A DNA stretch of 64,000 nt from Chloroflexota bacterium. Its GTDB lineage: Bacteria; Chloroflexota; Anaerolineae; Anaerolineales; UBA4823. Under the pieces are notes generated by a model. The model was not told the origin of the DNA. It searched no databases and worked only from the letters and a program-made list of their open reading frames with translations. The position numbers and the translations under genes were made by a program. The stretch is from contig JAKOUW010000143.1 of the NCBI GenBank assembly GCA_029782365.1, positions 186,001 to 250,000 on the forward strand, in the 5' to 3' direction. Below are positions 1-8,521 of the stretch, one piece after another; position 1 is the first letter of the stretch, and each line of letters begins with the position of its first letter.

Positions 1-2894
1 GGATCGAGCCCGCGCGGGTCTGCGGCCGGCGCCATGCCAGAGAGGAAAATGGCGGCGTACTGGTGCAGGTCCTCATCCTGCCCAGCGGCTCGGCCGGCGG
101 TGAATTGGTCGAACTCGATGCCGTTCATGGCGGCCGCGGCTTCCAGGCTGTCGGGGCTGCCCGGCTGGTAACGGCGGCGGCCGGCCAGCCAACTGCTGAT
201 GCGTTCGCACAGTTGGCGGTCGTTATATTCATCGCCGAATTGGCCGGGTTCCCCAGCCAGCCTGCCGAGGGCGCGCCACAGCGGCCCGCGCGTGAAAGGG
301 CGGTGAGCGGTCAGGGCCTGGAGGTGGGCGCTGAGGGCGCGCTCCTGCCAGAAAGGATTGGTCAAGCGCAGGCTGGCGCGCTCGGCGTACAGAGCCTTCA
401 GCAGACTCTCGACATTTTCTTGCAGGTCGATATCGATGCGCAGCGGATCGCTCTGCACATCGCCATCCCGGCTGGTGAGACAGCACTCCACGTGCAAGAC
501 GACCGCCCGGAAACTGCTCCACTCCAGGCCCGTGTACAGCAGGTCCACCTGGCCCGAGCCATCCGCTTGCGTGAGCAGCCGCGCTTCGTCCTGACCGCTG
601 GCGCATTTCAGAGCGGGCACAGAGACGAGCGCCGCCGGGTTTTCACCGGGTTTGATGCTCACACCGGTTCTGACTTTCAAGGACATTTCCGGCAGAGGCC
701 GGAAGGCCTCCTGGTCGAGGAAGACTGCCATCCAGGCTGTGGACGCGCCGCGCTGGCGGCCCGGCATCACCCACAGGCGCAGATCGGGGTAGCGTGGTTT
801 GAGCGGCAGTTCGAAAAGAAAAGGTTCGTTCAGATAATTGGAGGGCAGGTTGTCCAGGGCGCGGCCCTCCAGGCGCAGGGTCAGCCGGTCGCCTTCACGG
901 CTGGTCTGGTAAAGCAGGGGACGCCTGGAGCGCACTGCCAGCAGGCGCTGGCCGGTCTCATCGGGCTCGTCGGGCAGGCGCACCTGGAAATCGCGCACCG
1001 CCTCGCCGCGCAGCGAGGGCACGAAGGTCCACCAGCCCGGTTCGAGCTGGCGCACCAGCCCGGCGTGGCGCGGGCCATCAAGATCGGTGCGGCAGCAGCC
1101 GATCAGCAGGCAGGCCTGGTCATCACCGTCGGTGATAAATTCCTCCGCCTCCAGCTCCAGGCCTTGGTATGTGCGCCCGCTCGAATCGCAGTCATGCGCA
1201 AACAGCTCCAACTGCGGCCGCAGGCGGTACACCAGGCTGGCTTGCATGGTTTTACCGCTGGAGGAGCGCACACTCACCGTCACGTGGATCAGGCCGTCAT
1301 GGTCGGCCAGGTGCGGCCCAAAATACTGCTCCAGGTCCACGCCCTGCGCCAGCCCGACTTTCAGCCCGATGGTGGCCGGCCGGATCTCGTACATTTCCCT
1401 GACCTCCAACACAGGCGGGTCGGCCTGGATGGGTGGGGCGTTGAAAAAGAATTTTTCAACAGGCGCCACGGTTTTTGTTGGCTCGGAGGGCGCTGTGTAA
1501 CAGGTGATGATATCGGCGAATTCCCAACCAGAGTCGCCCCAGCGGCGCAGGAAGCGCACATCAGCCGCTGCCTGGCCGTTGACCAGGGCCGAGAACAGCG
1601 GCTCTTCGCACAGCGGCGCTTCCAGGTCGGCTTGCAGAGTCTCAGAACCGACGATAACCTGCGCCTTGACCAGCGTGACGCCCGGTTTGAGCGCCGCGCC
1701 CAGCGCTGGGGGGCTGCAGGCCGCCTGCACCCAGCGGCAGCCATCGCGCACTTCGCCGGGCGCAAGGCTGACCCAATCGGGATTGGCGCCCTGCACCGAG
1801 AAGGTGATCTGCGCGGTGAGGGTCTCAATATTTTCTGCAGAACCGGGCGGGTCGGCCTGCAGGCGCGCCCAGGCCCAGGCGCCCTCAGCACCGGGCTGCA
1901 AGGCGGGGTGGCCTTCTTGCCAGGCAAACTGCAGGCTGTAGGAAGGCAGGACGGTCACCGTCACCTGGGCGGAGGCACGGCCGGCCTGGGCGGCGGCGCC
2001 CACTGTCACCTCGAAGCTGGCGCAGGCAGGCGCCTGGGCGGCGTAAAACAGGCAGTTCAATGCGCCGCGGCCAGAAGCTGGGTTGACCGCCAGCCCGCCG
2101 GGCGGCACCTGCACGCTGATGGCGGCTTCGGGCGCCGGCAGCCTGGCGCCGTTGGGCATGACGCGCCACGCCTGGATAGACAGCGGAGCATATTGGCCGC
2201 TTTTCAGCTCCAGGCTGGTGGCGCTGACTTGCAGCGCATAATACGGCGCGCCGGCTTGGGCGGGCGCGCTGGCGCTGGCAGGCGGGGACGCGGGCTTCTC
2301 TGCCGGCGGCGCAGCGCCGGCGGCCGGGGATGGCCTAACCGGATCGGAGGCTGGCGGCGGCGCGTAATTCTCCGTCAGCGGCGCGGGTCTGTTCGACCGG
2401 CTGCGCAGGAGGATGAAAGCCCCTGCGGCCAGGCCAGCCAGGACGAGCAAGCCAGCCAGGGCGCCCAACCAGCCGGCCAGCGCCAGCCAGTCGATGCCTT
2501 GCCCCGGCCGGGCGGGAATCGAATAATACACCACCTGCGCCTGGTTATCCAGCGGGCAGGTGAAGTGGTACTCCACGGTGACAGCCTTGCCGTCCCAGAT
2601 GAAGGTGCCGTTGGCCGCTTCGACTGAATTGAACAACCATTTTTCGGCCGATGGAGTGACAGCCGCGCCCTGGGCGTTCTCGACGGAGGCTTTCAAGATA
2701 AGCGGTTGACCCGGTGTGAACGCACTGGCGGGTTCCAGGGTGGCGTAGCACGAGCCGCCGGCGGAAGCCGCCTGCACGGTCGGCGTGAGCAACGCCTGGG
2801 CCAGCAGAACGCCCAAGAGCAGGGCGCAGGAAAGCAAACCTGACAGCCCGGATAGCAGGCTTCCCCGTCGCGCGGCGGATGACGGGAATTTCAT
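1..2894 (-). CDS. Large secreted, membrane-anchored protein of unknown function (3' end outside window)
   Basis: An open frame runs from an ATG at 2894 leftwards to the window edge without a stop, giving at least 964 residues; the C-terminus is missing. Residues 1-45 form a signal peptide (arginines, then a long leucine/alanine core ending near VQAASA). A short globular part with several cysteines follows, then a transmembrane helix near residues 133-160 (WLALAGWLGALAGLLVLAG) and a proline/alanine-rich linker. The rest is rich in Val, Thr and Pro with patterns of Ig-like beta domains, so it probably lies on one side of the membrane as stacked beta modules. A long open frame on the opposite strand covers most of it, which is a by-product of GC-rich codon use: only the minus frame has a signal peptide, TM helix and promoter. 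I do not recognise the family. Frame confidence is high, function unknown. Confidence 0.75.
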   Translation of the reverse strand, partial: MKFPSSAARRGSLLSGLSGLLSCALLLGVLLAQALLTPTVQAASAGGSCYATLEPASAFTPGQPLILKASVENAQGAAVTPSAEKWLFNSVEAANGTFIWDGKAVTVEYHFTCPLDNQAQVVYYSIPARPGQGIDWLALAGWLGALAGLLVLAGLAAGAFILLRSRSNRPAPLTENYAPPPASDPVRPSPAAGAAPPAEKPASPPASASAPAQAGAPYYALQVSATSLELKSGQYAPLSIQAWRVMPNGARLPAPEAAISVQVPPGGLAVNPASGRGALNCLFYAAQAPACASFEVTVGAAAQAGRASAQVTVTVLPSYSLQFAWQEGHPALQPGAEGAWAWARLQADPPGSAENIETLTAQITFSVQGANPDWVSLAPGEVRDGCRWVQAACSPPALGAALKPGVTLVKAQVIVGSETLQADLEAPLCEEPLFSALVNGQAAADVRFLRRWGDSGWEFADIITCYTAPSEPTKTVAPVEKFFFNAPPIQADPPVLEVREMYEIRPATIGLKVGLAQGVDLEQYFGPHLADHDGLIHVTVSVRSSSGKTMQASLVYRLRPQLELFAHDCDSSGRTYQGLELEAEEFITDGDDQACLLIGCCRTDLDGPRHAGLVRQLEPGWWTFVPSLRGEAVRDFQVRLPDEPDETGQRLLAVRSRRPLLYQTSREGDRLTLRLEGRALDNLPSNYLNEPFLFELPLKPRYPDLRLWVMPGRQRGASTAWMAVFLDQEAFRPLPEMSLKVRTGVSIKPGENPAALVSVPALKCASGQDEARLLTQADGSGQVDLLYTGLEWSSFRAVVLHVECCLTSRDGDVQSDPLRIDIDLQENVESLLKALYAERASLRLTNPFWQERALSAHLQALTAHRPFTRGPLWRALGRLAGEPGQFGDEYNDRQLCERISSWLAGRRRYQPGSPDSLEAAAAMNGIEFDQFTAGRAAGQDEDLHQYAAIFLSGMAPAADPRGLD

Positions 2895-2983
2895 CACAAG
2901 CGGTTGGTTGTCTATCCTAGACCTCGCTTCCGCAGCCGCCAGGTTATCCCGGCATCTTCATTGCAGTGCTGCGTTCCATGACT

Positions 2984-3003
2984 GATCGACGCTCCAGTCG
3001 ATC
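2984..3003. promoter_or_regulatory. Dyad GATCGAC-N6-GTCGATC just after the start point
   Basis: A perfect 7-bp inverted repeat with a 6-bp spacer lies at the predicted transcription start of the 2894 gene. It could be a repressor site or a 5'-leader hairpin. No regulator can be named from the sequence. Confidence 0.4.
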
Positions 3004-3009
3004 CTCTCT

Positions 3010-3038
3010 ATTGTATAGGGATTGGGGATTATTGTCTA
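3010..3038 (-). promoter_or_regulatory. Sigma-70-like promoter of the large secreted protein
   Basis: Read on the minus strand, TAGACA (3038-3033) and TACAAT (3015-3010) are separated by 17 bp; each differs from consensus at one base. Transcription would begin about 3002, leaving a leader of roughly 110 nt before the ATG at 2894. Confidence 0.55.
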
Positions 3039-3201
3039 TCGAAAACAGGGGGTTTTCTTATCTTTCTAACAATTGGCCGGCGTCTGCCTGGCGCGTCCAG
3101 ATGGTTTTGCACAGACCGGCAGTACCGGGTTGGGCAGATATGGCATGCGTTTGCAAACCTATGCGAAGTTCGGCGGTTTTCCACCCGTCTCCATTTTCTC
3201 C

Positions 3202-3246
3202 TTGACAATCATATATCTATTTGATAATATATATACATAGATATAT
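3202..3246 (+). promoter_or_regulatory. padR promoter with overlapping palindromic operator
   Basis: TTGACA (3202-3207) is followed by GATAAT at 3223-3228 (15-bp spacer) or TAATAT at 3225-3230 (17 bp). The core is embraced by a perfect 10-bp inverted repeat, ATATATCTAT at 3211-3220 and ATAGATATAT at 3237-3246, in an AT-rich island in a GC-rich genome. PadR proteins bind AT-rich dyads over their own promoters, so autoregulation is the natural reading. Confidence 0.65.
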
Positions 3247-3283
3247 AATCTAATAGGAATATCACTCAGGCAAGGAGAATTGA

Positions 3284-3844
3284 ATGCCTCTCGAACACGC
3301 CATACTGGCCTTCCTGGATTTCGGAGCGCAGAGCGGCTATGACTTAAAAAAGAGCTTTGCCGGCTCCGTGGCGCATTTCTGGTCGGCTACCCAGAGCCAC
3401 ATCTACAAAGCGCTGGACGATTTAGAGAAGAAAGAATTGGTTGCCGCCCGCCTCATCCCGCAGGAAGGCCGGCCCAACCGCAAGGAATATCACCTCACCC
3501 CGGCCGGGCGGGCCGAGCTGCGGCGCTGGCTTTCCACGCCCCTGCCGCTCTCGCCGGTGCGCGAGGCCTGGATGATCCAGCTCTTCTTCGCCCACCCGCT
3601 TTCCAACGCAGAAATCGGCCAATTGATTCAAACGCGCAAAGAAGCCGTCGGCGCAGAGATCGCCGCGCTGGAAGAAGCGCAGGCAGTCATCGAACGGCAG
3701 AAAGCTGCCGGCGGCCCAGGCCGGGCGCGCATGGCCTCCCTGTGGCAGATGACCCTGGACTACGGCGCGGCTTATTACCGGGCTGAGTTCGCCTGGTTGG
3801 AAAAAGCGCAGGAGCAGGCGGCGCACCTGCCGCCCGTGGAGTGA
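3284..3844 (+). CDS. PadR family transcriptional regulator
   Basis: A 186-residue protein with the two-domain PadR layout: an N-terminal winged helix (about residues 1-80, starting MPLEHAILAFLDFG, with the recognition region around SATQSHIYKALDDLEKKELV and a wing ending in KEYHLTPAGRAEL) and a C-terminal helical dimerisation domain (about 90-175). The ATG has a strong AAGGAGA site 5 nt upstream. It is the first gene of a tight (+) operon with two CPBP membrane proteases, 6 bp and then 1 bp apart. PadR proteins are ligand-responsive repressors that usually control neighbouring membrane protein genes; the dyad at 3211-3246 over its promoter supports autorepression of the whole unit. The inducer cannot be predicted. 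Confidence 0.92.
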   Translation: MPLEHAILAFLDFGAQSGYDLKKSFAGSVAHFWSATQSHIYKALDDLEKKELVAARLIPQEGRPNRKEYHLTPAGRAELRRWLSTPLPLSPVREAWMIQLFFAHPLSNAEIGQLIQTRKEAVGAEIAALEEAQAVIERQKAAGGPGRARMASLWQMTLDYGAAYYRAEFAWLEKAQEQAAHLPPVE

Positions 3845-3850
3845 GACGCC

Positions 3851-4699
3851 GTGACCAAAACCACCCGCAATATCCTGATCGTGAGTGCGTGCGCCGTGGG
3901 CGGCGGCTGGCTCGGCGCCTGGCTGAACGCCGCCAGCAGCAGCACCCTGCCGCCGCTGCAGAGCCTGGGGGCGCTGGTCTGGCTGGCCCTGCCGGCGCTG
4001 GCAGGTCTGCTGCTGCGCCTGCTGGGCGGCGACGGCTGGCAAGACGCCGGCCTGGGCTTGAACTTGCCCGGGGGTTGGCGCTGGTACCTGGCGGCGCTTT
4101 GGATTTACCCGCTGGGCGCTGCGCTGGCCGGCGGGCTGGCGCTCGCCCTGCAGGCGATCAACCTGGCGGGCTTCGCCGCCCAGGGCCTGCAGGCGTACCT
4201 GGCCGCGGCCGGGGCGCTGTTTGGCGCCTCGCTGGTGAAAAACTTGTTTGAAGAGCTGGCCTGGCGCGGCTACCTGACGCCGCGGCTGGCGGCGGCCAAC
4301 GTGCACCCGCTCGCCAACCATGCCGCCGTGGCGCTGGTCTGGTGGGCCTGGCACCTGCCCTATTACGCTTATTTCTTGGGCCGCGCCGATCTGCAGGCCG
4401 CCGCCCCCTACGGCGCGCCGCTTTTCCTGGGCCTGGCGCTGGTGAACCTGCTCCCCACGGCCCTGCTGTTCGGCGAGCTGCGCTTGAACAGCCGCTCGAT
4501 CTGGCCCGGCTTTTTGCTGCACCAGGTGATCAACGCCCTGAGCATGCCGCTGGTCTTGAACGGCTTCATCACCTCGCGCAGTTGGACCAGCCTCATTTTC
4601 TCACCGAGCAATGACAGCCTGCTCATGGGGCTGCTGTTGGGCCTGGCCGGCTGGTGGATGTACCGCCGGCGCACTGCCCAGCTTCAGCAGGAGGGATGA
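3851..4699 (+). CDS. CPBP family intramembrane glutamic endopeptidase
   Basis: A 282-residue polytopic membrane protein starting at GTG 3851, 6 bp after padR. It carries the CPBP/Abi signature: EELAWRG (EExxxR motif, about residues 135-141), a second histidine motif WAWHLPYY, and a third near LLHQVINAL in a later helix. These residues form the intramembrane catalytic site related to Rce1 CAAX proteases. In bacteria such proteins act in bacteriocin self-immunity or signal-protein processing; the substrate here is unknown. It is co-transcribed with padR and a second, divergent CPBP protein, which suggests both respond to the PadR ligand. The family call is good; catalytic activity is inferred from the motif only. 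Confidence 0.88.
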   Translation: MTKTTRNILIVSACAVGGGWLGAWLNAASSSTLPPLQSLGALVWLALPALAGLLLRLLGGDGWQDAGLGLNLPGGWRWYLAALWIYPLGAALAGGLALALQAINLAGFAAQGLQAYLAAAGALFGASLVKNLFEELAWRGYLTPRLAAANVHPLANHAAVALVWWAWHLPYYAYFLGRADLQAAAPYGAPLFLGLALVNLLPTALLFGELRLNSRSIWPGFLLHQVINALSMPLVLNGFITSRSWTSLIFSPSNDSLLMGLLLGLAGWWMYRRRTAQLQQEG

Positions 4700-4700
4700 A

Positions 4701-5420
4701 ATGATTCTCACGATCACCGTTTTGATCATTTTGCTGGCCACCGGCGGGATATTCACCCTGCGGCGCCTGACCGGCAGGCTGACCTTCCGCCTGCTGCAGG
4801 ATGCGCAGTTGGATGGCATGCTCAAATTCCAGGGCGCCCAACTGGCGCTGGCGCTGCTCGTTTTGCTGGCCGCTTATGCGCTCAACCCGGCGAACTTCCA
4901 GGCTTTCTTCCGGCTGGGAGAGCCGGCCGCCCCATCCAGCGGCGTGAGCTGGCTGGATATCCCGGCGGGCATGCCGTGGTGGCAGGCGGCCGCCAGCCTG
5001 GGTTTCTGGATTACGGCTGTGACCTTCCTCTTTATGTACTTTCAACTCAGGCAGGCCGGCATTCGCTTCAAGGCCTGGCTGGTTTACCTGCCCTGGGTTT
5101 TGCTGTTCTCGGCTATGAACGCTTTCACTGAAGAGAGCATCTTCCGCGCCGGCATCGTCATCCCACTCTATGGCCAGCTCGCCGCGCCGCTGCTCTGTCT
5201 GCTCTCCGGCGCGCTGTTCGGCCTGCCGCATTATTTCGGCATGCCGCGCGGCCTGGTCGGCACGCTGATGGCCGGCTTTCTGGGATGGCTGCTGGCCCTC
5301 TCGCTGGTTGAGACGCACGGCCTGCTCCTGGCCTGGGCGGTGCACGCCGTCCAGGATGTGGTCATCATCGGCGGTTTGCTGGCGGCCAGCGCGTCAAAGG
5401 ACAGGCAAAATGCAGGCTGA
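4701..5420 (+). CDS. Second CPBP family intramembrane protease
   Basis: A 239-residue membrane protein. The ATG at 4701 is preferred over an upstream in-frame GTG-type start at 4611 because an AGGAGGGA site sits directly before it and the longer form would add 30 non-hydrophobic residues overlapping the previous gene. The first helix (MILTITVLIILLATGG) is followed by several more. The CPBP motif appears as NAFTEESIFRAG (EExxxR), with further histidines in GLPHYFGMPRG and AWAVHAVQD. It lies 1 bp after the first CPBP gene, so it is translationally coupled and controlled by PadR. The two CPBP proteins are not close copies of each other. No terminator was found in the 74 bp before the convergent gene at 5495. 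Confidence 0.88.
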   Translation: MILTITVLIILLATGGIFTLRRLTGRLTFRLLQDAQLDGMLKFQGAQLALALLVLLAAYALNPANFQAFFRLGEPAAPSSGVSWLDIPAGMPWWQAAASLGFWITAVTFLFMYFQLRQAGIRFKAWLVYLPWVLLFSAMNAFTEESIFRAGIVIPLYGQLAAPLLCLLSGALFGLPHYFGMPRGLVGTLMAGFLGWLLALSLVETHGLLLAWAVHAVQDVVIIGGLLAASASKDRQNAG

Positions 5421-5494
5421 TTTCACCTCCTGATCAATCGACAGGCGCGGCGAAGATATCGGCGAGCTCAACGGCGGCGACGAGCGCGCCCGGC

Positions 5495-6508
5495 TCAGCC
5501 GGCCAGCTTGCGCTTGAGGTAATCCTCGCCAAAATCGACCGTCAGCTCCACCCACACCGGCAGGTGATCGGACATCTTGAAGGTGCGCCACAGGCGGTAA
5601 GCAGCATCGCTCTTATCCTTCAGGTAGATATCTTTGTCTTCCTCCCGGTAAACGTAATCGAAGAAGGGGAAGATGCCGGCCTTCAAGGACGCGGCGTCGA
5701 TCTGCAGGTTGACATCCGGCGCCAGGAAGGCGATCTGGTCGAAGGGCTTGTCCAGGTTGACGTTGGTGTACTTGCCGCGCAGGTTGTCGGGGATGTTGAA
5801 ACTGGCTTTTTCCAGCGCCAGGAAAGTCTGGTCCTTGATCGAAAAGATGTTGAAATCGCCCACCAGGATGGTGTTGTTTGCCCAGCGGTCCCTGGCCTGC
5901 ATGCGCTCTCGCAACAGCGCCACAATACTCTCCGCTTCTTTGACGCGTTCCGGGTCGTCGTGTTTCGCCTCGCCGTAATACAGGTGGTCGGTGCAGATGG
6001 TGAACTTGAACCAGCCGGCGCGGAAGCCGCACAAAAAGGGCGAGCGGGCGAAGCCGAACTGCGGCTTGAGCAGGCCGTCAACCATGTCCGAGGGGGCGCT
6101 CAGCTCGCCGGCCAGCCCGCCGAACGACAGCTTGCGCGTGTCAAAGATGAATGCCAGGCGCTCATCGTTGCCCTTCGGCCCGGAGGTGACATCCGAGACC
6201 AGGTATTTCCACCAGACACCCAGCTTATCCATCAGGGCATCCAGGGCGTCCAAATTGTCGCGCACCTCCTGCACGGCCACCATGTCAAAGCGCGAGATGA
6301 TCTCGGCCAGGTAAAAAAGCGCCTCGGGGTCGCGCCCGCCCGATTTCGTCCCGCCAAACTCACGGATGTTCCAGGTGGCCAACAGCAGGGTCTGGTCAAC
6401 CTGCTTGGCGGGAATGGCGGCATCCAGGGCGGCTTTCAGGCGCAGTAAACCCTGGGCGGTGCGCTTCCCGGCCTCAATTTTGTAGTTGATCGATTTGTAA
6501 AATGGCAT
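5495..6508 (-). CDS. Endonuclease/exonuclease/phosphatase (EEP, DNase I-like) family protein
   Basis: A 337-residue protein. The start is taken at ATG 6508, preceded by GGGAGGA; an open extension upstream to 6784 has no site and overlaps the neighbouring gene. EEP catalytic landmarks are visible in order: ATWNIREFGG (Asn47), AVQEVRDN (Glu81, metal ligand), VGDFNIF (Asp/Asn pair) and the C-terminal SDHLPVWVEL (catalytic His). These support a metal-dependent phosphodiesterase fold acting on nucleic acid or phosphoesters. No signal peptide is visible, so it is probably cytoplasmic. The gene stands alone, convergent with the CPBP operon. The substrate cannot be deduced. Confidence 0.88.
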   Translation of the reverse strand: MPFYKSINYKIEAGKRTAQGLLRLKAALDAAIPAKQVDQTLLLATWNIREFGGTKSGGRDPEALFYLAEIISRFDMVAVQEVRDNLDALDALMDKLGVWWKYLVSDVTSGPKGNDERLAFIFDTRKLSFGGLAGELSAPSDMVDGLLKPQFGFARSPFLCGFRAGWFKFTICTDHLYYGEAKHDDPERVKEAESIVALLRERMQARDRWANNTILVGDFNIFSIKDQTFLALEKASFNIPDNLRGKYTNVNLDKPFDQIAFLAPDVNLQIDAASLKAGIFPFFDYVYREEDKDIYLKDKSDAAYRLWRTFKMSDHLPVWVELTVDFGEDYLKRKLAG

Positions 6509-6577
6509 GCGATCCTCCCACAGGCCGCAGAACGGTGCGGGCCTGCATTCATTATAGCTTAAAGCGGGCAAGCGCCG

Positions 6578-6757
6578 TTGAGTTTGGCGGGGCGCCTGGC
6601 CAACCAGGTGACGGAAAACATCAACAACGGCGCCATGCCGCCGGCCAACTACCTGATCCTGCACCCCAGCGCCAGCCTGACCGCCGGCGAGCGCGCCCAA
6701 CTGCTCAAGGGTCTGCTGGCCTCGTTGAGCCTGAACGGCGCAAAACAGCCCGCTGAG
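6578..6757 (+). pseudogene. C-terminal remnant of a haem-binding domain protein
   Basis: In the plus frame, about 60 codons read GRLANQVTENINNG, then MPPANYLILHPSASLTAGER, then AQLLKGLLASL. This closely resembles, from memory of the family, the C-terminal end of small c-type haem-binding domain proteins (the MPP-x-x-Y-x-x-LHP-x-A-x-L-T-x-x-E segment followed by a terminal helix). The N-terminal part with the CxxCH haem site is absent and no credible start precedes the fragment; at the 3' end the frame runs into the antisense of the next gene without a stop at the expected place. It is therefore read as a decayed gene squeezed between two minus-strand genes. Confidence 0.55.
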
Positions 6758-6759
6758 AC

Positions 6760-7581
6760 TCAGGCGGCAGTCAGCGGCGCCCACTGCGCCAGGAAATCCA
6801 ACAGCAGGCGTGTGAAGCGCTCAGGGTCATCGAGAATGGCGAAGTGTTTGGCGTTGGGGATCACTTCGTACTGGCAGTTGGGCGTCTGGGCCGCCCACAG
6901 CGGCGCGATCTTTTTGATATCGCCGGTCCGGTCATCGTCGCCGTGCAGCAGCAGCAGCGGCTGGCGGATGCGGTAATCTGGCTCATCGTGCAGGCAGGTG
7001 ATCACACCGTTCCACAGGGCGATGAACTGCGCTTTGGTCAGCATGGAGAAGGCCTGGTAGGTGTACGCCTGCACCTCCTGGCGCGCCGAGATGTACGGCA
7101 GGCCGCTCTTTTTGAGCGTCTCGAACGGCAGCCAGTTCATCACCGTGGCAGAGGCGTTTAAAATCCAGCGATCCAGCGCGCTGCGCGGCCAGGTGATGCA
7201 GGTGCCGTCCGCCAGCGCCAGCGCCTGGACGCGCTCAGGGAAACGGTAGGCCAGCTCCTGGCTGATGTAGGTGCCGTTGGAATGGCCGACCAGCACGGCT
7301 TTTGGATAACCCAGGGCGTCCATCAGCGCCAGCAGGTCTTCCACCGCCAGCGGGATGGAGAACGGCGCACCCGCCGGCTGGGACAGGCCGTGGCCGCGCA
7401 CATCCCAGGTCAGCACCCGGTACTGCTCAGCCACGACCGGCGCGTGCGGGTCGAACGAGCGGTGATCGACGCAGGCGCCGTGGGTGAAGACCACCAGCGG
7501 CGCGCCTTGCGGCCCGCCGACCCAGTAATGGAGCGGGCAGCCCTGGCGTTCGAGGATGAAGGGTTTAAATTGAGGTTGCAT
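6760..7581 (-). CDS. Alpha/beta hydrolase
   Basis: A 273-residue cytoplasmic alpha/beta-hydrolase fold protein. Visible landmarks: the oxyanion region VVFTHGACVDHRSFD (residues 30-44), the nucleophile elbow VGHSNG (Ser101), a late strand LLLLHGDDDRTG carrying the acid, and NAKHFAILDDPERF with the catalytic His. This is the standard triad of esterases, C-C hydrolases and haloperoxidase-like enzymes; the sequence does not settle which. A single gene with GGAG upstream of ATG 7581. Its 3' end abuts the haem-binding remnant. Confidence 0.88.
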   Translation of the reverse strand: MQPQFKPFILERQGCPLHYWVGGPQGAPLVVFTHGACVDHRSFDPHAPVVAEQYRVLTWDVRGHGLSQPAGAPFSIPLAVEDLLALMDALGYPKAVLVGHSNGTYISQELAYRFPERVQALALADGTCITWPRSALDRWILNASATVMNWLPFETLKKSGLPYISARQEVQAYTYQAFSMLTKAQFIALWNGVITCLHDEPDYRIRQPLLLLHGDDDRTGDIKKIAPLWAAQTPNCQYEVIPNAKHFAILDDPERFTRLLLDFLAQWAPLTAA

Positions 7582-7928
7582 GGGTGGCTCCGTTGAAAGA
7601 GGATGAGGATGGCGGCGAGGGAGAATCTTGAACGAGTTTTAGGAAGAGACTGGCTCGAATCAATTTCGCCCATCGCCTCATCCCGGGGGGATGAATCTTT
7701 TGGCGCATCTCCATTAACTTTAGCATAATATTCTTCCCGTTGTATTATTTTTCATCATCCATTGGATAAACGGGTGCGCCGGTGGCAGGCATCAGCCGGC
7801 TGGAGGCAATAGAAACGCTTGTATGCTGGTGAAATGCGATCGCCCAAGATTCTCCGCCTGTCCTGAGGTACAATCAGTCCATCTGTGGACGCTCAATCAG
7901 CTCAATTCTGCTTTCCGGAGGCTTCACC
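7582..7928. other. Intergenic region between divergent genes
   Basis: This 347-bp stretch has no convincing gene. It holds a short perfect hairpin at 7678-7694 (TCATCCC-GGG-GGGATGA) and an AT-rich patch at 7710-7760 that could hold the hydrolase promoter. No strong consensus pair was found. Confidence 0.5.
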
Positions 7929-8465
7929 ATGAATCGCTACATCGCCTTCCTGCGCGCCATCAACGTTGGTGGGCACACGGTCAAAATGGATCAGCTTCGC
8001 CAGCTCTTCACCGAGCTGGGCTTCCAGCAGGTCGAGACCTTCATCGCCAGCGGCAATGTCATCTTCGAAGCCGCCGGGACGGATGAGACGGCCATATCGG
8101 AGGCCATCGCCGCCCACCTGCAGGCCGCGCTGGGCTACGAGGTGGCGACCTTTCTGCGCACGCCCGCTGAACTGGCGCGCGTCGCCGCCCACCAGGCCTT
8201 CCCCCAACCGGCAATGGAGGCCGCCGCGGCCCTGAATATCGCCTTCCTGGCCCGCCCGCCCGACGAGCCGGCCAGGGAAAGACTGATGGCTTTGCGCAGC
8301 GAGATCGATGACTTCGCCATCCACGGGCGCGAGGTTTACTGGCTGTGCAAGCTGCGGCAGAGCGATTCGACCTTTTCCAACGCCGCCCTGGAAAAAGCCC
8401 TCAAGATGAAATCCACCCTGCGCGGCGCCAGCACCATCGGGAAGATGGCGGCAAAATACAGCTGA
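7929..8465 (+). CDS. DUF1697 family protein
   Basis: A 178-residue protein that matches the DUF1697 family from its N-terminus: MNRYIAFLRAINVGGHTVKM, then a FIASGNVIFE segment and a C-terminal FSNAALEKALKM followed by STIGKM. The family is widespread in soil bacteria, about 180 residues long, cytoplasmic, and has no established biochemical role. GGAGG at 7917-7921 positions the ATG well. It is a single gene, convergent with the molybdenum hydroxylase operon, with a repeat-like CTCACGCAAAGACGCC stretch right after its stop. Confidence 0.9.
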   Translation: MNRYIAFLRAINVGGHTVKMDQLRQLFTELGFQQVETFIASGNVIFEAAGTDETAISEAIAAHLQAALGYEVATFLRTPAELARVAAHQAFPQPAMEAAAALNIAFLARPPDEPARERLMALRSEIDDFAIHGREVYWLCKLRQSDSTFSNAALEKALKMKSTLRGASTIGKMAAKYS

Positions 8466-8484
8466 ACCGCACCCTGACGCCGCC

Positions 8485-8504
8485 GCTCACGCAAAGACGC
8501 CAAG
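8485..8504. repeat. Intergenic repeat unit (CTCACGCAAAGACGCCAAG type)
   Basis: The stretch after the DUF1697 stop matches, in both orientations and imperfectly, pieces of the non-coding block at 30397-30404 and 30565-30600 (GGCTTGGCGTGAG, GCTCACGCAAAGC). It looks like one member of a dispersed intergenic repeat family. Confidence 0.45.
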
Positions 8505-8521
8505 CCGTTAAAGAAAACAGT

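Noticed and set aside
63..2627. 854-residue open frame on the plus strand
   Set aside because: It is antisense to the minus-strand gene starting at 2894, has repetitive Arg/Gln/Gly-rich sequence without domain features, and no ribosome binding site. GC-rich codon use creates such frames.
5421..5494. Terminator between the CPBP and EEP genes
   Set aside because: Only a CCGGCT-C-AGCCGG palindrome with a 1-nt centre is present, which cannot fold as a hairpin of useful size, and there is no T-run.
5495..6784. Longer start for the EEP protein (429 residues)
   Set aside because: The extra 92 residues cross the promoter and the haem-binding remnant; ATG 6508 has a strong GGGAGGA site and a family-like N-terminus.
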